Below the pieces are notes generated by a model, which did no database searches, was not told where the DNA came from, and saw only the letters and a list, made by a program, of their open reading frames with translations. Positions 53,010-61,811 of a stretch of 64,000 nt of DNA are shown here, piece after piece. Each line of letters opens with the position of its first letter. Position 1 is the first letter of the stretch. Origin of the DNA: Guptibacillus hwajinpoensis (GTDB lineage: Bacteria; Bacillota; Bacilli; Bacillales; Guptibacillaceae); contig NZ_LELK01000004.1 of the NCBI RefSeq assembly GCF_001039475.1, forward strand, positions 960,330 through 1,024,329, given 5' to 3'. A program made the position numbers and the translations under genes.

Positions 53010-53396
53010 TTTCGCAGCCTCAGTATCTTTTTTATGACCATAATATCATAGATATTAAAGAAGAATTAACCATTTTTGGATGTATGTCCCTATTCTTTTC
53101 ATAGGGACAACTTATGTTCAATCATTTAATCTAAACGCAATTGGTTAGTTGAGAATCGTCCCACGATTCTAGAGGAACTAGATACATGAGGGGAAGATTT
53201 TTTGCATAGACCTGTATCCAGTAGAAACTAGTGAAGCAGTTTTTTCAGAGATCTTCACATAATCAAATCCACGAAACGTGCACTATTAATACCAAATTAC
53301 AGTTATCACCATGCTAATACGGTTTTATCATGTATAGTTAAAGCATAATGTAGGAAGAGTGAAGGTGGCCTTAAATACAACCAAGGGGGAAATAGA
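53010..53396. other. Intergenic region with hairpins and a REP-like motif
   Basis: No gene is seen. TGTCCCTAT (53086-53094) pairs with ATAGGGACA (53102-53110), a hairpin, and AGAATCGT (53153-53160) pairs with ACGATTCT (53164-53171) around CCC, matching the REP-like motif of the left border. The degV ribosome binding site AAGGGGGAAA lies at the right end. Confidence 0.6.
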
Positions 53397-54248
53397 ATGC
53401 GTAGAATCATCTTATCGACTGAAAGCGGAGCAGACTTACCGGGTGATTTAGCTGAAAAGTACGATGTTCAAGTCGTTCCTATGCATATTATTATGGACGG
53501 AAAAGATTATTTAGACGGTTCATTGCCGGTCCAGGATATTTATGACTATTACGGACGTACGAAGAAAATACCTTCTACCACCTCTACAAATGCTCATGAG
53601 TATCAAGAGTTTTTCGCAACTATAAGAGAGAATTTCCCAGACTGCATCATCATACATATTGGTTATACCTCAAAAGCGTCTTCTTCTTTTCAGAATGCTG
53701 TCATTGCTGCGAAAGAATTTGAAGACGTTTTTCTTATTGATGCACTAAACGTGACTGGTGGATTAGCTGCGATTGTATTGTATGCGGCTAAATCTCTAGA
53801 AAAAGAACCTGATATCGAACCGGAAACCCTAGTCGAAAAAATAGAGGCAATCGTTCCTAAATCAAGACTGGCTTTCATCCCAGGCAGCCTGGAGTTTCTT
53901 AAAGCAGGAGGACGGGTAAGCAATATGGCTTCTCTAATTGGAGCTCTATTGAAAATTAAGCCATGCATCGAGTTGAAGGATGGAAAGCTTATGTCTACAA
54001 AGAAGTACCGCGGGAAAATGAGTGGAGCTAGTGAAAAACTCTTGAGTGATTACTTAAATGAATTCAACATCGATCGAGAGCAGCTTTATTTTATCTACTC
54101 TATTGGACTCGATGAAACGATCAAGCAGCGGATGGATGAAGTTGCCAAAGAAAACGGATTCCAAAATATAAAATGGATCCAAGCGGGAGGTATGATTTCG
54201 ACTCATTCTGGAGCCGGGGGCTTTGGGATTGCGGGGTTAGAGGAATAG
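53397..54248 (+). CDS. DegV family fatty-acid-binding protein
   Basis: A 283-residue protein that binds a fatty acid or fatty acyl phosphate and partners with a fatty acid kinase (FakA) in related systems. Visible features: ILSTESGADLPGDLAEKY at the N-terminus, TSTNAHEYQEFF, IHIGYTSKASSSFQNA with the ligand-contact serines, GSLEFLKAGGRVSN, and SGAGGFGIAGLEE near the end. AAGGGGGAAA precedes ATG 53397. It stands alone on the right side of the accessory region; no FakA gene is nearby. Confidence 0.9.
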   Translation: MRRIILSTESGADLPGDLAEKYDVQVVPMHIIMDGKDYLDGSLPVQDIYDYYGRTKKIPSTTSTNAHEYQEFFATIRENFPDCIIIHIGYTSKASSSFQNAVIAAKEFEDVFLIDALNVTGGLAAIVLYAAKSLEKEPDIEPETLVEKIEAIVPKSRLAFIPGSLEFLKAGGRVSNMASLIGALLKIKPCIELKDGKLMSTKKYRGKMSGASEKLLSDYLNEFNIDREQLYFIYSIGLDETIKQRMDEVAKENGFQNIKWIQAGGMISTHSGAGGFGIAGLEE

Positions 54249-54571
54249 TACGGGCTAGACTATGATTGAGTGAAGAATACATTCATTTAGAGTTTCCCAC
54301 CGGAATCAGTGGGGGGTTCTCCTCATTCTATATTAAATAGAAAAACAAGGATGCTTAGAGCATTTATGAGATTGAAATTCTGTACAAATGATTGGACTAT
54401 GAATTGCGAGAACCGTCCCGATGATTTGCCCATAAAACAAACAAAAGACACTCCCAAAAAGGTAGTGTCTTATGTTTGTTCTAAACCTTAACTACAATGC
54501 ACGTCAAGCTTTCCCATTATTATATGGTACATGGTTCACCTAATTCATTTGATATAATTTTCTAAAAACTG
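54249..54571. other. Gap after degV with REP-like motifs and an unpaired-loop terminator
   Basis: GAATTGCGAGAACCGTCCCG (54401-54420) is a copy of the REP-like motif, and GGGGGGTTCTCCTCATTC (54311-54328) is a degenerate inverted one. AACAAAC...AGACACT (54437-54451) pairs with AGTGTCT...GTTTGTT (54464-54480), a bulged hairpin that may end the degV transcript. No gene is supportable here. Confidence 0.55.
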
Positions 54572-54601
54572 TTGCAATTATGTATGCGGTTACAATATAA
54601 T
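54572..54601 (+). promoter_or_regulatory. Sigma-A promoter of the sulfoquinovose operon
   Basis: TTGCAA (54572-54577), an 18-nt spacer, and TATAAT (54596-54601) precede the first gene by 58 nt. Confidence 0.65.
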
Positions 54602-54624
54602 GTGTTAAAAGGTTATGATGTTTT

Positions 54625-54644
54625 CGTAAACGTTATTACTTATG
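54625..54644 (+). promoter_or_regulatory. Candidate operator of the sulfoquinovose operon
   Basis: GTTATTACTTATG (54632-54644) is repeated exactly at 59230-59242, upstream of the isomerase gene. The 5' side here, CGTAAACGTTATTA (54625-54638), resembles a cre site with two mismatches. It lies between promoter and ribosome binding site, where a repressor would block elongation. The GntR protein of the operon is the natural candidate. Confidence 0.5.
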
Positions 54645-54659
54645 GGTGGAGGGATTAAT

Positions 54660-55349
54660 ATGATTGATGTGTTAAAAGAATTGAATCAGCATCTCGAGTT
54701 AGAAAGCGTACATAATCATTCATTCTTACCTTATGGTGGAGTTCTTTATGATTTTCCTTATGATGAAATGGCCAAACGAATGGATATGACAGTTATCCCT
54801 GAAGAAGGTAACCAATACGTTCCTTCTTTTAAAGAGCTAGAAGATGAAGCTCTCAAAAGATTCGTTGAAAAACGCTATTATGGTGGGATGCCTGTTCAAA
54901 TAGGTTACTGTAATGGAAAAAATTCTTCGCTCGGCGGTCTTGAGTTTCACAAAGGAAGTGAAATAAACGTAGCCGTAACCGATTTCGTGTTATTACTTGG
55001 TCATACAAATGATATTGTCGACAATAGCTACGATGTGAGGAAGATCAAGGCATTCTTTGTTCCATCAGGAACTGCGATTGAAATGTATCAAACCACACTT
55101 CATCTTGCGCCTTGCAAAGTGAGGGAAGATGGTTTTAAATGTGCGGTGATTCTGCCAAAGGGAACAAACATGCCTCTACAAGAAGAAGAAAAAGCATTCG
55201 ACCCACTTCTCTTCATGAGGAATAAGTGGCTACTTGCCCATCGAGAACATGAGCGGTTCATGAATCAGGGAGCACATGACGGCATTATCGGTGAAAACCT
55301 AACTCTTGCATACCCGAGTAAAGAACAAAGGAGGAAATTGAATGTCTAG
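54660..55349 (+). CDS. DUF4867 cupin-like protein of the sulfoquinovose operon
   Basis: A 229-residue soluble protein of the DUF4867 family. Two segments look like cupin metal sites: LEFHKGSEINVAVTDFVLLLG (about residues 99-119) and FFVPSGTAIEMYQTTLHLAPC (about 138-158). Family members occur in sugar and sulfosugar clusters; the biochemical role is not settled, and an isomerase, mutarotase or lyase step is possible. ATG 54660 with GGTGGAGGGA is chosen over the in-frame ATG 54642. It overlaps the symporter start by 8 nt, so it belongs to the operon. Confidence 0.82.
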   Translation: MIDVLKELNQHLELESVHNHSFLPYGGVLYDFPYDEMAKRMDMTVIPEEGNQYVPSFKELEDEALKRFVEKRYYGGMPVQIGYCNGKNSSLGGLEFHKGSEINVAVTDFVLLLGHTNDIVDNSYDVRKIKAFFVPSGTAIEMYQTTLHLAPCKVREDGFKCAVILPKGTNMPLQEEEKAFDPLLFMRNKWLLAHREHERFMNQGAHDGIIGENLTLAYPSKEQRRKLNV

Positions 55350-57123
55350 CATCACTTTTACACTAGTCTCATGCGTTTTTTTCATGGCACTCGTCGCCTG
55401 GGTCTCTTATTTAAAAACAAGAAATTCAGTTGATGATTCGGATGGGTATTTTCTGGCAGGTCGTGGGTTAACAGGGGGGTTCATCGCTGGTTCTCTCCTA
55501 CTTACAAACTTATCAGCTGAACAGCTCATCGGATTAAATGGACAAGCTTATCGAACCAATTTATCCAATATGGCATGGGAAGTTACGGCAGCTTTTGCAA
55601 TTGTAATTATGGCTCTGATTTTACTTCCGCGTTATTTAGGCGGTGCCTTCTCTACGCTTCCTGAATTTCTAAGTAAACGATATGATGAAAGCGTTCGTAG
55701 ATACACAGTAATTCTATTTATGCTAGGATACGTGTTCGTCACGATCCCTTCTGTTTTATACTCTGGTGCACTTGCGATCTTGAGATTGTTTGATGTTCCT
55801 GGCCTGTTTGGAATCTCATTCGAATCATCTGTTTGGGTCGTTATTTGGGTGATTGGAATTATCGGTGCTATCTACGCAATCTTTGGTGGATTGAAAGCGG
55901 TTGCGGTTTCGGATACGCTAAATGGAATCGGCCTTCTTTTCATAGGTTTAATTGTTCCTGTGTTAGGGTTCTTCGCTCTAGGTGATGGAGATTTTCTACA
56001 AGGAATGAAGACGATTGCAACTGAAAATCCTGAGAAGTTAAACTCAATCGGATCGAGTACCGACTCCGTTCCGTTCTCAGCGATCTTTACCGGTATGATT
56101 TTTATGAACATGTTCTACTGGGGCACAAATCAGTACGTAATTCAACGTACACTTGGTGCGAAGAACCTTGCTGAAGGACAAAAAGGTGTACTCCTTTCAG
56201 GTTTCTATAAGCTAACCGTTCCGTTCATGATGATGATTCCTGGTGTCATTGCATTTCATCTATATGGAAGTTCGATGGACCCTGTCGATCTTGCGTATCC
56301 AACTGTCGTATCGAACTTGCTACCAACCTTTATGTCGGGTTTATTCTTAGCTGTTCTTCTTGGTGCGGTATTCTCAAGTTTTAATTCACTATTAAATAGT
56401 GCAGCAACAATGTTTGCACTTGATGTGTACAAAGCTGGCATTAACAAAGACGCGACTGATCGTCAGCTTATCAATGTAAGTAAATATTTTGGAAGCGTTC
56501 TCGCGCTCGTGTCGTTCTTCATCGCACCGATGTTGATGAACGCGCCAGATGGTCTATGGGACCTCATCCGACGCTTTACTGGATTCTTTAACATTCCGAT
56601 CATTGCGATCGTACTTGTAGGTATCATGTCAAAACGCATTCCAGCGCTAGGTGCTAAGATTGCAATCATATTCCACGTCATCACATATTACATGCTCGTG
56701 TGGGGCTTAACGCAGCTGTTCGGTATCGAAATTACTATGAACTTCATTCACATCTCAGCGATTCTCTTCCTAATCGAGGTAGCAATCATGATGGTTGTTG
56801 GTCGCATTCGTCCGCTTAAAGAAGCGTATCAGTTCCGTGCGAATCCGAAGGTCGACATGGTGCCATGGAAATACACCATGCCCGTTGCGGTTGTTCTTAT
56901 CAGTCTTGTCGTGATGGTTTATATCCTGTTCTCACCAATCGGTGTTGCGTATGCTGATGGGATCGTATCAGGTTGGTTCTGGCCATCTATTATTGGAACA
57001 ACGATCGTAGGAACATTGTGCTACGTACTTGCTCTCAAATCTTGGAACAAAAAATATACAGGCTATGTAACGCGTAAGCACGAAGAAGCCGTTGAAGTAG
57101 ATAAAAAGTTTAGAAGTGCATAA
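55342..57123 (+). CDS. Solute:sodium symporter, SSS family (predicted sulfoquinovose/sulfoquinovoside uptake)
   Basis: A 593-residue transporter with about 14 helices. Features of the SGLT/YidK group include GYFLAGRGLTGGFIAGSLLLTN with the Na+-site region, NLSAEQLIGLNGQAY, FGGLKAVAVSDTLNGIGL, and the sodium motif ending GAVFSSFNSLLNSAATMF. Its position between DUF4867 and the sulfoquinovosidase points to import of sulfoquinovose or its glycosides with sodium. AAAGGAGG precedes ATG 55342. Specificity is inferred from context. Confidence 0.88.
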   Translation: MSSITFTLVSCVFFMALVAWVSYLKTRNSVDDSDGYFLAGRGLTGGFIAGSLLLTNLSAEQLIGLNGQAYRTNLSNMAWEVTAAFAIVIMALILLPRYLGGAFSTLPEFLSKRYDESVRRYTVILFMLGYVFVTIPSVLYSGALAILRLFDVPGLFGISFESSVWVVIWVIGIIGAIYAIFGGLKAVAVSDTLNGIGLLFIGLIVPVLGFFALGDGDFLQGMKTIATENPEKLNSIGSSTDSVPFSAIFTGMIFMNMFYWGTNQYVIQRTLGAKNLAEGQKGVLLSGFYKLTVPFMMMIPGVIAFHLYGSSMDPVDLAYPTVVSNLLPTFMSGLFLAVLLGAVFSSFNSLLNSAATMFALDVYKAGINKDATDRQLINVSKYFGSVLALVSFFIAPMLMNAPDGLWDLIRRFTGFFNIPIIAIVLVGIMSKRIPALGAKIAIIFHVITYYMLVWGLTQLFGIEITMNFIHISAILFLIEVAIMMVVGRIRPLKEAYQFRANPKVDMVPWKYTMPVAVVLISLVVMVYILFSPIGVAYADGIVSGWFWPSIIGTTIVGTLCYVLALKSWNKKYTGYVTRKHEEAVEVDKKFRSA

Positions 57124-57147
57124 TTAATTAGGTTGTAGGAGGCGTTT

Positions 57148-59193
57148 ATGTTGAGAACACAAGAAGTTCAAAATGTATTTGAAGTGAATCAACAGGGAGA
57201 AGAGTTCAACGTTCAACTCGATGGTCGTTTATTGTTCAAGCATTCTCCAGCAAAACCATTCATATTTGTTGGCAGTGGTGAAGAGACGATCGATATGTAC
57301 AGAGGAAATTTCAAAATAAAAGATTACGTGGTTGAGAGAGTTGCACTTCGTTATGCAACAGTAAGACATGAGGGAGAAACGTGCCGGATCGCATTCCGTC
57401 ACTTCTCCCACGATCACGAACTCCTTACGATGGTACTGAAAAAAGATGGAGAAGGTCTACGCGTTTCGTTTGAGCTAGTCGATCCTCTATTTAATCGTTT
57501 CTGGGTCCGGGTCGCTGCAGACGAGAGCGAGAAAATCTATGGCTGTGGTGAACAGCTTTCCTACTTTAACCTGCGAGGAAAGAACTTTCCACTGTGGACC
57601 TCAGAGCCTGGGGTTGGAAGAAACAAATCAACGTACACGACTTGGCAGGCTGACGTGAAAGATCAGGCTGGAGGAGATTACTATAATACGAACTATCCTC
57701 AGCCAACCTACGTATCTACGAATAAATACTTCTGTCATGTTGAGACAACAGCGTTTGCAGATTTCGATTTTCAGCGAGGTGATTTCCACGAGCTACACAT
57801 TTGGGAAGCACCAGCGTCGATTCTTTTTGAAACGGGTGAGTCGTATAAAAGTTTAGTAGAGAAGCTAACCGCTCGTCTGGGAAGACAGCCTGAGCTTCCA
57901 GACTGGACGTTCGATGGTATCTGGCTTGGTATGCAGGGTGGAACGGAGATCGTTCAGGAAAAAATTGATCGCGCGCTAGAGAAAGGGATGAAGATCGGGG
58001 CGCTGTGGTGCCAGGACTGGCAAGGGAAACGTGAAACTTCGTTCGGTAAGCGCCTTATGTGGAATTGGAAATGGAACCCTGAGATGTATCCTGAACTAGA
58101 CCAGAAAATCAAAGAGTGGAAGCAGCAAGGAATCAAATTTCTCGGCTACATTAATCCGTATGTTGCAGTTGAAGGACACCTTTATAAAGAAGCATATGAA
58201 AAAGGATACCTTGCGACATCACTCGATGGAAGCGATTATGTTGTAGACTTCGGTGAGTTCGATTGTGGCGTGGTAGATTTTACGAATGAAGATGCGTGTG
58301 AATGGTATCAGAACGTAATCAAAGAAAATATGATTGATTTTGGTATGGACGGCTGGATGGCTGACTTTGGTGAGTATCTCCCGACAGACCTTAAGCTTCA
58401 TAGCGGAGAGTCCGCAACAATGATGCATAATGCATGGCCAGTGATGTGGGCGAAGGTCAATCATGACGCTGTAAAGAAAGCCGGTCGCTGGGGCGATATC
58501 GTTTACTTCATGCGTGCGGGTTATTCCGGAACGCAAGGATATTGTCCACTGCTTTGGGCAGGAGATCAGAGTGTGGATTGGAGTCTTGATGATGGTCTCG
58601 CATCCGTTATTCCGGCTGCACTTTCTGCTGGGATGAGTGGAAACGGAGTTCATCATAGTGACATCGGTGGCTACACCAGCCTTCATGGGAACAAGCGAGA
58701 CAAAGAGCTTCTGCTTCGCTGGGTCGATATGGCTGCCTTTACACCAGTGATGCGTTCACATGAAGGAAATCGCCCGGGTGATTGCTGTCAGTATGATCAT
58801 GACGAGGAAACGCTGAATCATTTTGTGAAGATGACGAACGTATTCACGACGTTAAAGCCTTATTTAAAAGCACTCACGAAAGAAAATGCTGAGAAAGGAA
58901 TTCCGATGCAGCGTCCATTATTTATGGAATATGAAAACGACAAGAAAGCTTATGATATCAAGTATCAATACATGCTCGGATCTGATCTTGTGGTCGCACC
59001 TGTTTATGAAGAAGGAAAGGACAAGTGGAGTGTCTATTTGCCTGAAGATGAATGGGTTCACTTCTGGAGCGGAAAAGAGACGAATGGCGGAACGGTTGAA
59101 GTTGATGCACCGCTTGGAGAAACGCCAGTCTTTTATCGTAAAAACTCTTCATATGGGGAGCTTTTTAAAGAAGCTGCCAAAAGGAAATGGTGA
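57148..59193 (+). CDS. Sulfoquinovosidase (GH31)
   Basis: A 681-residue glycoside hydrolase family 31 enzyme that releases sulfoquinovose from its glycosides. Known E. coli YihQ residues, as I recall them, map here with an offset of one: Gln289 (CQDW), Arg302 and Trp305 (KRLMW, sulfonate recognition), nucleophile Asp406 (MADFGE), acid/base Asp473 (WAGDQS) and Tyr509 (GGYTS). Ordinary GH31 alpha-glucosidases lack the Arg/Trp pair. No signal peptide is seen, so cleavage is cytoplasmic after uptake. AGGAGGC precedes ATG 57148. Confidence 0.93.
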   Translation: MLRTQEVQNVFEVNQQGEEFNVQLDGRLLFKHSPAKPFIFVGSGEETIDMYRGNFKIKDYVVERVALRYATVRHEGETCRIAFRHFSHDHELLTMVLKKDGEGLRVSFELVDPLFNRFWVRVAADESEKIYGCGEQLSYFNLRGKNFPLWTSEPGVGRNKSTYTTWQADVKDQAGGDYYNTNYPQPTYVSTNKYFCHVETTAFADFDFQRGDFHELHIWEAPASILFETGESYKSLVEKLTARLGRQPELPDWTFDGIWLGMQGGTEIVQEKIDRALEKGMKIGALWCQDWQGKRETSFGKRLMWNWKWNPEMYPELDQKIKEWKQQGIKFLGYINPYVAVEGHLYKEAYEKGYLATSLDGSDYVVDFGEFDCGVVDFTNEDACEWYQNVIKENMIDFGMDGWMADFGEYLPTDLKLHSGESATMMHNAWPVMWAKVNHDAVKKAGRWGDIVYFMRAGYSGTQGYCPLLWAGDQSVDWSLDDGLASVIPAALSAGMSGNGVHHSDIGGYTSLHGNKRDKELLLRWVDMAAFTPVMRSHEGNRPGDCCQYDHDEETLNHFVKMTNVFTTLKPYLKALTKENAEKGIPMQRPLFMEYENDKKAYDIKYQYMLGSDLVVAPVYEEGKDKWSVYLPEDEWVHFWSGKETNGGTVEVDAPLGETPVFYRKNSSYGELFKEAAKRKW

Positions 59194-59209
59194 TGAAGAA
59201 GAATGAAAG

Positions 59210-59249
59210 GTAATAACCTATTTAAAAAGGTTATTACTTATGATATAGT
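59210..59249 (+). promoter_or_regulatory. Inverted repeat and candidate operator before the isomerase gene
   Basis: GTAATAACCT (59210-59219) is a perfect inverted repeat of AGGTTATTAC (59228-59237) across 8 nt. The right arm starts the 13-nt word GTTATTACTTATG shared with 54632-54644, and TATAGT (59244-59249) is a possible -10 box. It may be an internal promoter controlled by the operon's GntR regulator. Confidence 0.5.
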
Positions 59250-59286
59250 GTGTGTAACGAACAGCTAAGAAAGGTTGTGACCAATC

Positions 59287-60633
59287 ATGCCAAAAACGAG
59301 CATTTTATACGTACCGATCGGAAGAAAAACATTTGATCTTGAAGCGGGTGAAGTTCAGAGAAAGAAAAGCTCTGAATTTCTCCACAGCGTAACAGAGAAC
59401 GTTATTGAACCAGAGGGAATCATCACGTCTCCGGAGGATCTTGAAAAGTTTCTTGAAACCGTTAACAGTGAAGAAATTATCGCAAGCATCTATCAAAGCG
59501 TCACATTCGCGGATGGGGAATTTGTTGAAGCGCTCATTAAAAAGGTAGACGACGCACCAGTTATCGTTTGGTCTGTTAGAGAACCGAGTGTTGGCGGAAG
59601 GTTAAGACTGAATTCACTTACTGGTGGAAACAGCACAAGCCATGTTCTCCGCTGTGCGAAACACCCGTTCAGCTTTGTATTTGGAAATGCAGACGAAGCA
59701 CAGGTTCAAAAGCGTGTGAAGGTTCAACTCAAAGTTCAGAAAGTAATCGAAGATCTGAAAGGCCTACGCATCGGTGTTATCGGAGAGCATCCTCCAGGCT
59801 TCTTCTTCTCAGGAACAGATGAAGAAGCGCTTCATAAACAGCTTGGGGTAACGGTGAAAAATTTTGATCTCAACAAAGCGTTTGAAGAATGTGTGAAGCT
59901 TCCTCGTGAAAAATGGGAAGGGGCGATTGAACGAGCTGAGCAACAGGTAATCGGCCTTAACCGCAATGAAGAAACGGTTCAACGTTTCGCTCAGTTCACT
60001 ACATATGTTCAGGAGAAGATCGATGAAGCAGATGTATCGGCACTTGCGATACGCTGCTGGCCAGACTTTTTCAATGAACTTGGCGCAGCTGCTTGTTCGA
60101 CACTTTCTCAGTTCACCGAAGATGGTGTGGTGTCGTCATGTGAATCAGATATTCACGGCTCTGTTTCCATGTTCATCCTTCAGCAGTTAACAGGAAGCGC
60201 ACCGTATCTTGGTGACATGGTACATGTGAATGAAGCAAGTAACTCTGTTGTGTTCTGGCACTGCGGGGCAGGAGCATATTCACTAGCACACCCTGATCAA
60301 GGAGCAAAACCAGGGGTGCATCCGAACCGTAAGCTTGGCTTTACGATGGAATTTGGTTTAAAGCCAGGTCGCGTGACGATGTTCCGTGTTGGGTACACAC
60401 CAGATGGTTACCGCCTTCTCGTAATGAGAGGAAACGCACTCGATACACCGCAGCGTTTCAACGGAACGTCAGTAGAAGTAGAGCTAGAAACAGAAATTAA
60501 CGATACGTTGTACGGATTGATGGAAGAAGGCTTCGAACCGCACTATGCGATCGTTTATGATGATGTGGCTGACGAGTTAGTCGAGCTTGGAAAACAGCTA
60601 GGACTAAAGACCACTGTCTATACAAAGAACTGA
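59287..60633 (+). CDS. Fucose/arabinose-isomerase-family protein, predicted sulfoquinovose isomerase
   Basis: A 448-residue protein with the L-fucose isomerase architecture: an N-terminal domain, a central domain and a C-terminal catalytic domain. GLRIGVIGEHPPGFFFSG, ALAIRCWPDFFNELGAAACS, SSCESDIHGSVSMFIL (candidate metal ligands Glu and Asp in the CESD segment) and VVFWHCGAGAYSLAHP (His) are typical. In this operon it most likely converts sulfoquinovose to 6-deoxy-6-sulfofructose. That job is done in E. coli by the unrelated YihS, so this would be the sulfo-EMP2-type isomerase. Preceded by the 59210 inverted repeat. Confidence 0.82.
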   Translation: MPKTSILYVPIGRKTFDLEAGEVQRKKSSEFLHSVTENVIEPEGIITSPEDLEKFLETVNSEEIIASIYQSVTFADGEFVEALIKKVDDAPVIVWSVREPSVGGRLRLNSLTGGNSTSHVLRCAKHPFSFVFGNADEAQVQKRVKVQLKVQKVIEDLKGLRIGVIGEHPPGFFFSGTDEEALHKQLGVTVKNFDLNKAFEECVKLPREKWEGAIERAEQQVIGLNRNEETVQRFAQFTTYVQEKIDEADVSALAIRCWPDFFNELGAAACSTLSQFTEDGVVSSCESDIHGSVSMFILQQLTGSAPYLGDMVHVNEASNSVVFWHCGAGAYSLAHPDQGAKPGVHPNRKLGFTMEFGLKPGRVTMFRVGYTPDGYRLLVMRGNALDTPQRFNGTSVEVELETEINDTLYGLMEEGFEPHYAIVYDDVADELVELGKQLGLKTTVYTKN

Positions 60634-60647
60634 AGGGAGTGGGGTGC

Positions 60648-61811
60648 ATGAAGAAGGTTGCCGTTGGCCAGGCCGGGGGACCTACGGCCGTAATCAATGC
60701 TACTCTCGCAGGGTTTGTAAAAGAGGTTGAACGCGATCACTCCCTGCTTTTTATTAAGAATGGCTATGAAGGATTAGCAAAAGGAAGCTACTATGAATGC
60801 GATAAGGAGATGTTGAAGAGCATTTCCCTTCATCGCGATGTACCAGGTGCGTGCCTCGGTTCAGGACGCTTCCCTCTTACGGATGACCACATTGAAAGTG
60901 GCGTTCGTCGACTGAAAAAAGAGGGTGTAGATGCGCTCGTTTTTATTGGCGGGAACGGCACGATGGAGGCACTGAAAAAAATAGATAGAGAAGCAAAAAA
61001 GCAACAATACCCTTTGCAGGTGTTAGGACTTCCGAAAACGGTCGACAATGATCTCGGTGAAACGGATCATGCACCTGGATTCGGAAGTTCGGCAAGGTAT
61101 GTTGCACAGGCGACGAGAGATATGAGTCGTGATCTTGCATCGATGAAGAATTTTGAAAAGGTACGCGTGCTCGAGACGATGGGAAGAAATGCTGGCTGGT
61201 TAGCTGCTGCCTCAGGGCTACTTCAACAGTATGATGAAGAAGGCCCGCACGTTATCGCGATTCCAGAACGCCCGCTAAAGAAGGAGACCCTTTTAGAAGG
61301 TGTAACGAATGCCCTTAGTCGCTACGGCCATGCGACTGTTGTTGTGAGTGAAGGCGTGACTTGGAGTGAAGGGTCACAGGTACAACGAGAAATCGTCGAT
61401 GGGAGACCGGTTCTTGGTGGTATCTCAAATGAAATCGCAGCGTTTTTGAAAAAAGAATGCAATGTGATGACGAGAGCAGAGCTTCTCGGAATGAATCAGC
61501 GCAGCTTTTCAGCCGTTGTATCTGACATCGATCGCGAAGAAGCTTATACTGTAGGTAGAGTTGGTGCAGAATGGATTCGTGATGGATTGTCCAATGTGAT
61601 GGTTTCGATCACTCGTCATTCCCACCATCGATATACTGCTCGTATGATTCCCGTTCAGCTTGAGGATGTTGTAAAAGCGGGCGAACGTGTCATGCCAGAG
61701 CAGTTCATCCAGAATCGAAAGCTGTACTATGAGTGGTTGAAGCCGCTGATAGGAGAGGATGTGTCAATCTATCCTCCACCGCTAAAAGGAGACGAAGTAT
61801 ATGTCGAATGA
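60648..61811 (+). CDS. PFK-family kinase, predicted sulfofructose kinase
   Basis: A 387-residue protein of the phosphofructokinase (PfkA) superfamily. AVGQAGGPTAVINATLAG starts the fold, ALVFIGGNGTMEALK is the nucleotide-site loop, PKTVDNDLGETDH holds the catalytic Asp region, and ETMGRNAGWLA is the signature of the family. Where ATP-dependent enzymes have GGDGS, this has GGNGT: the metal-contacting Asp is replaced by Asn. It likely phosphorylates 6-deoxy-6-sulfofructose at C1. ATG 60648 (RBS AAGGGAG) is chosen over GTG 60639. It overlaps the regulator gene by 11 nt. Confidence 0.85.
   Translation: MKKVAVGQAGGPTAVINATLAGFVKEVERDHSLLFIKNGYEGLAKGSYYECDKEMLKSISLHRDVPGACLGSGRFPLTDDHIESGVRRLKKEGVDALVFIGGNGTMEALKKIDREAKKQQYPLQVLGLPKTVDNDLGETDHAPGFGSSARYVAQATRDMSRDLASMKNFEKVRVLETMGRNAGWLAAASGLLQQYDEEGPHVIAIPERPLKKETLLEGVTNALSRYGHATVVVSEGVTWSEGSQVQREIVDGRPVLGGISNEIAAFLKKECNVMTRAELLGMNQRSFSAVVSDIDREEAYTVGRVGAEWIRDGLSNVMVSITRHSHHRYTARMIPVQLEDVVKAGERVMPEQFIQNRKLYYEWLKPLIGEDVSIYPPPLKGDEVYVE

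Noticed and set aside
58219-58686. Long minus-strand frame inside the sulfoquinovosidase gene
   Set aside because: It is antisense to the catalytic core of a strongly conserved enzyme and matches no family.
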